DNA of 64,000 nt from Pseudomonadota bacterium. GTDB lineage: Bacteria; Desulfobacterota; Desulfovibrionia; Desulfovibrionales; Desulfovibrionaceae. The first letter of the stretch is position 1. The number at the start of each line of letters is the position of its first letter. A program made the position numbers and the translations under genes. Below the pieces are notes generated by a model that did no database searches, was not told the DNA's origin, and saw only the letters and a program-made list of their open reading frames with translations. The stretch covers positions 59,950-123,949 of the forward strand of contig JAHJLB010000036.1 in assembly GCA_018822105.1 (NCBI GenBank), written 5' to 3'. Below, in pieces: positions 63,776 through 64,000 of this stretch.

Positions 63776-64000
<225 letters not shown>

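Overview
The window is a G+C-rich bacterial chromosome segment that fits a sulfate-reducing desulfobacterium of the Desulfovibrionales (Desulfovibrio-like). The indications are a cooS-cooC-cooA carbon monoxide dehydrogenase operon with the Desulfovibrio-type Cys-x2-Cys D-cluster motif, a flavoredoxin-like flavin reductase, a ferredoxin:thioredoxin-reductase-type protein paired with a glutaredoxin, a selenocysteine tRNA, and a Pel operon with PelE-PelF-PelG. Species is not assigned. No insertion sequence, prophage or CRISPR array was seen. Coding density is high and most genes lie in short operons with ATGA or GTGA overlaps.

Layout. 1-3.4 kb (minus): a secreted protein cut by the window edge, its sigma-54 activator, and a FAD oxidoreductase. 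3.9-6.9 kb (plus): glnS, then a MarR regulator and a flavin reductase that share an operator-like palindrome. 6.9-12.3 kb: a glycosyltransferase-like protein (minus), a CgeB-type glycosyltransferase and a large SulP-STAS-cNMP transporter (plus). 12.3-17.3 kb (minus): a dTDP-sugar/glycosyltransferase operon (rfbB, rmlD, GT, tatD, thioesterase), trmL and tRNA-Val(CAC).

17.3-33.1 kb is the centrepiece, a complete Pel-type exopolysaccharide locus in two convergent halves. The plus half holds a PelC-like lipoprotein, a PelA hydrolase-like protein, a PelA deacetylase, a PelB TPR half, a PelB barrel half, PelD and an EAL/HDOD protein. The minus half holds pelE, pelF, pelG and a UDP-sugar epimerase. 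PelA and PelB are each encoded by two genes, and PelD keeps a c-di-GMP I-site-like RxxD.

33.2-37.6 kb (minus): cooS-cooC-cooA, tRNA-Sec and a DUF188 protein, with a palindromic CooA-type operator upstream of cooS. 37.6-48.7 kb (plus): the conserved ftsH-folP-cdaA-cdaR-glmM-galU-priA series (proteolysis, folate, c-di-AMP, cell-wall precursors, replication restart), then an OmpH/Skp chaperone and an SH3-domain protein. 48.7-54 kb (minus): a zinc-ribbon protein, an SH3/M48 protease pair, an HD protein, a flavodoxin-fold oxidoreductase and an orphan pair of dipeptide ABC ATPases. 54-56.7 kb (plus): trmFO and two nearly identical RRM RNA-binding genes, each preceded by an almost identical 81-nt leader that begins at the predicted transcription start. 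56.8-61.8 kb (minus): FTR/glutaredoxin pair, amino-acid ABC transporter lacking an ATPase, tmk, YhaM-type nuclease. 62-64 kb (plus): surE, fba and the start of gap.

Promoters, operators, terminators and leaders were read by eye from consensus matches and hairpins. They are predictions, not mapped sites.
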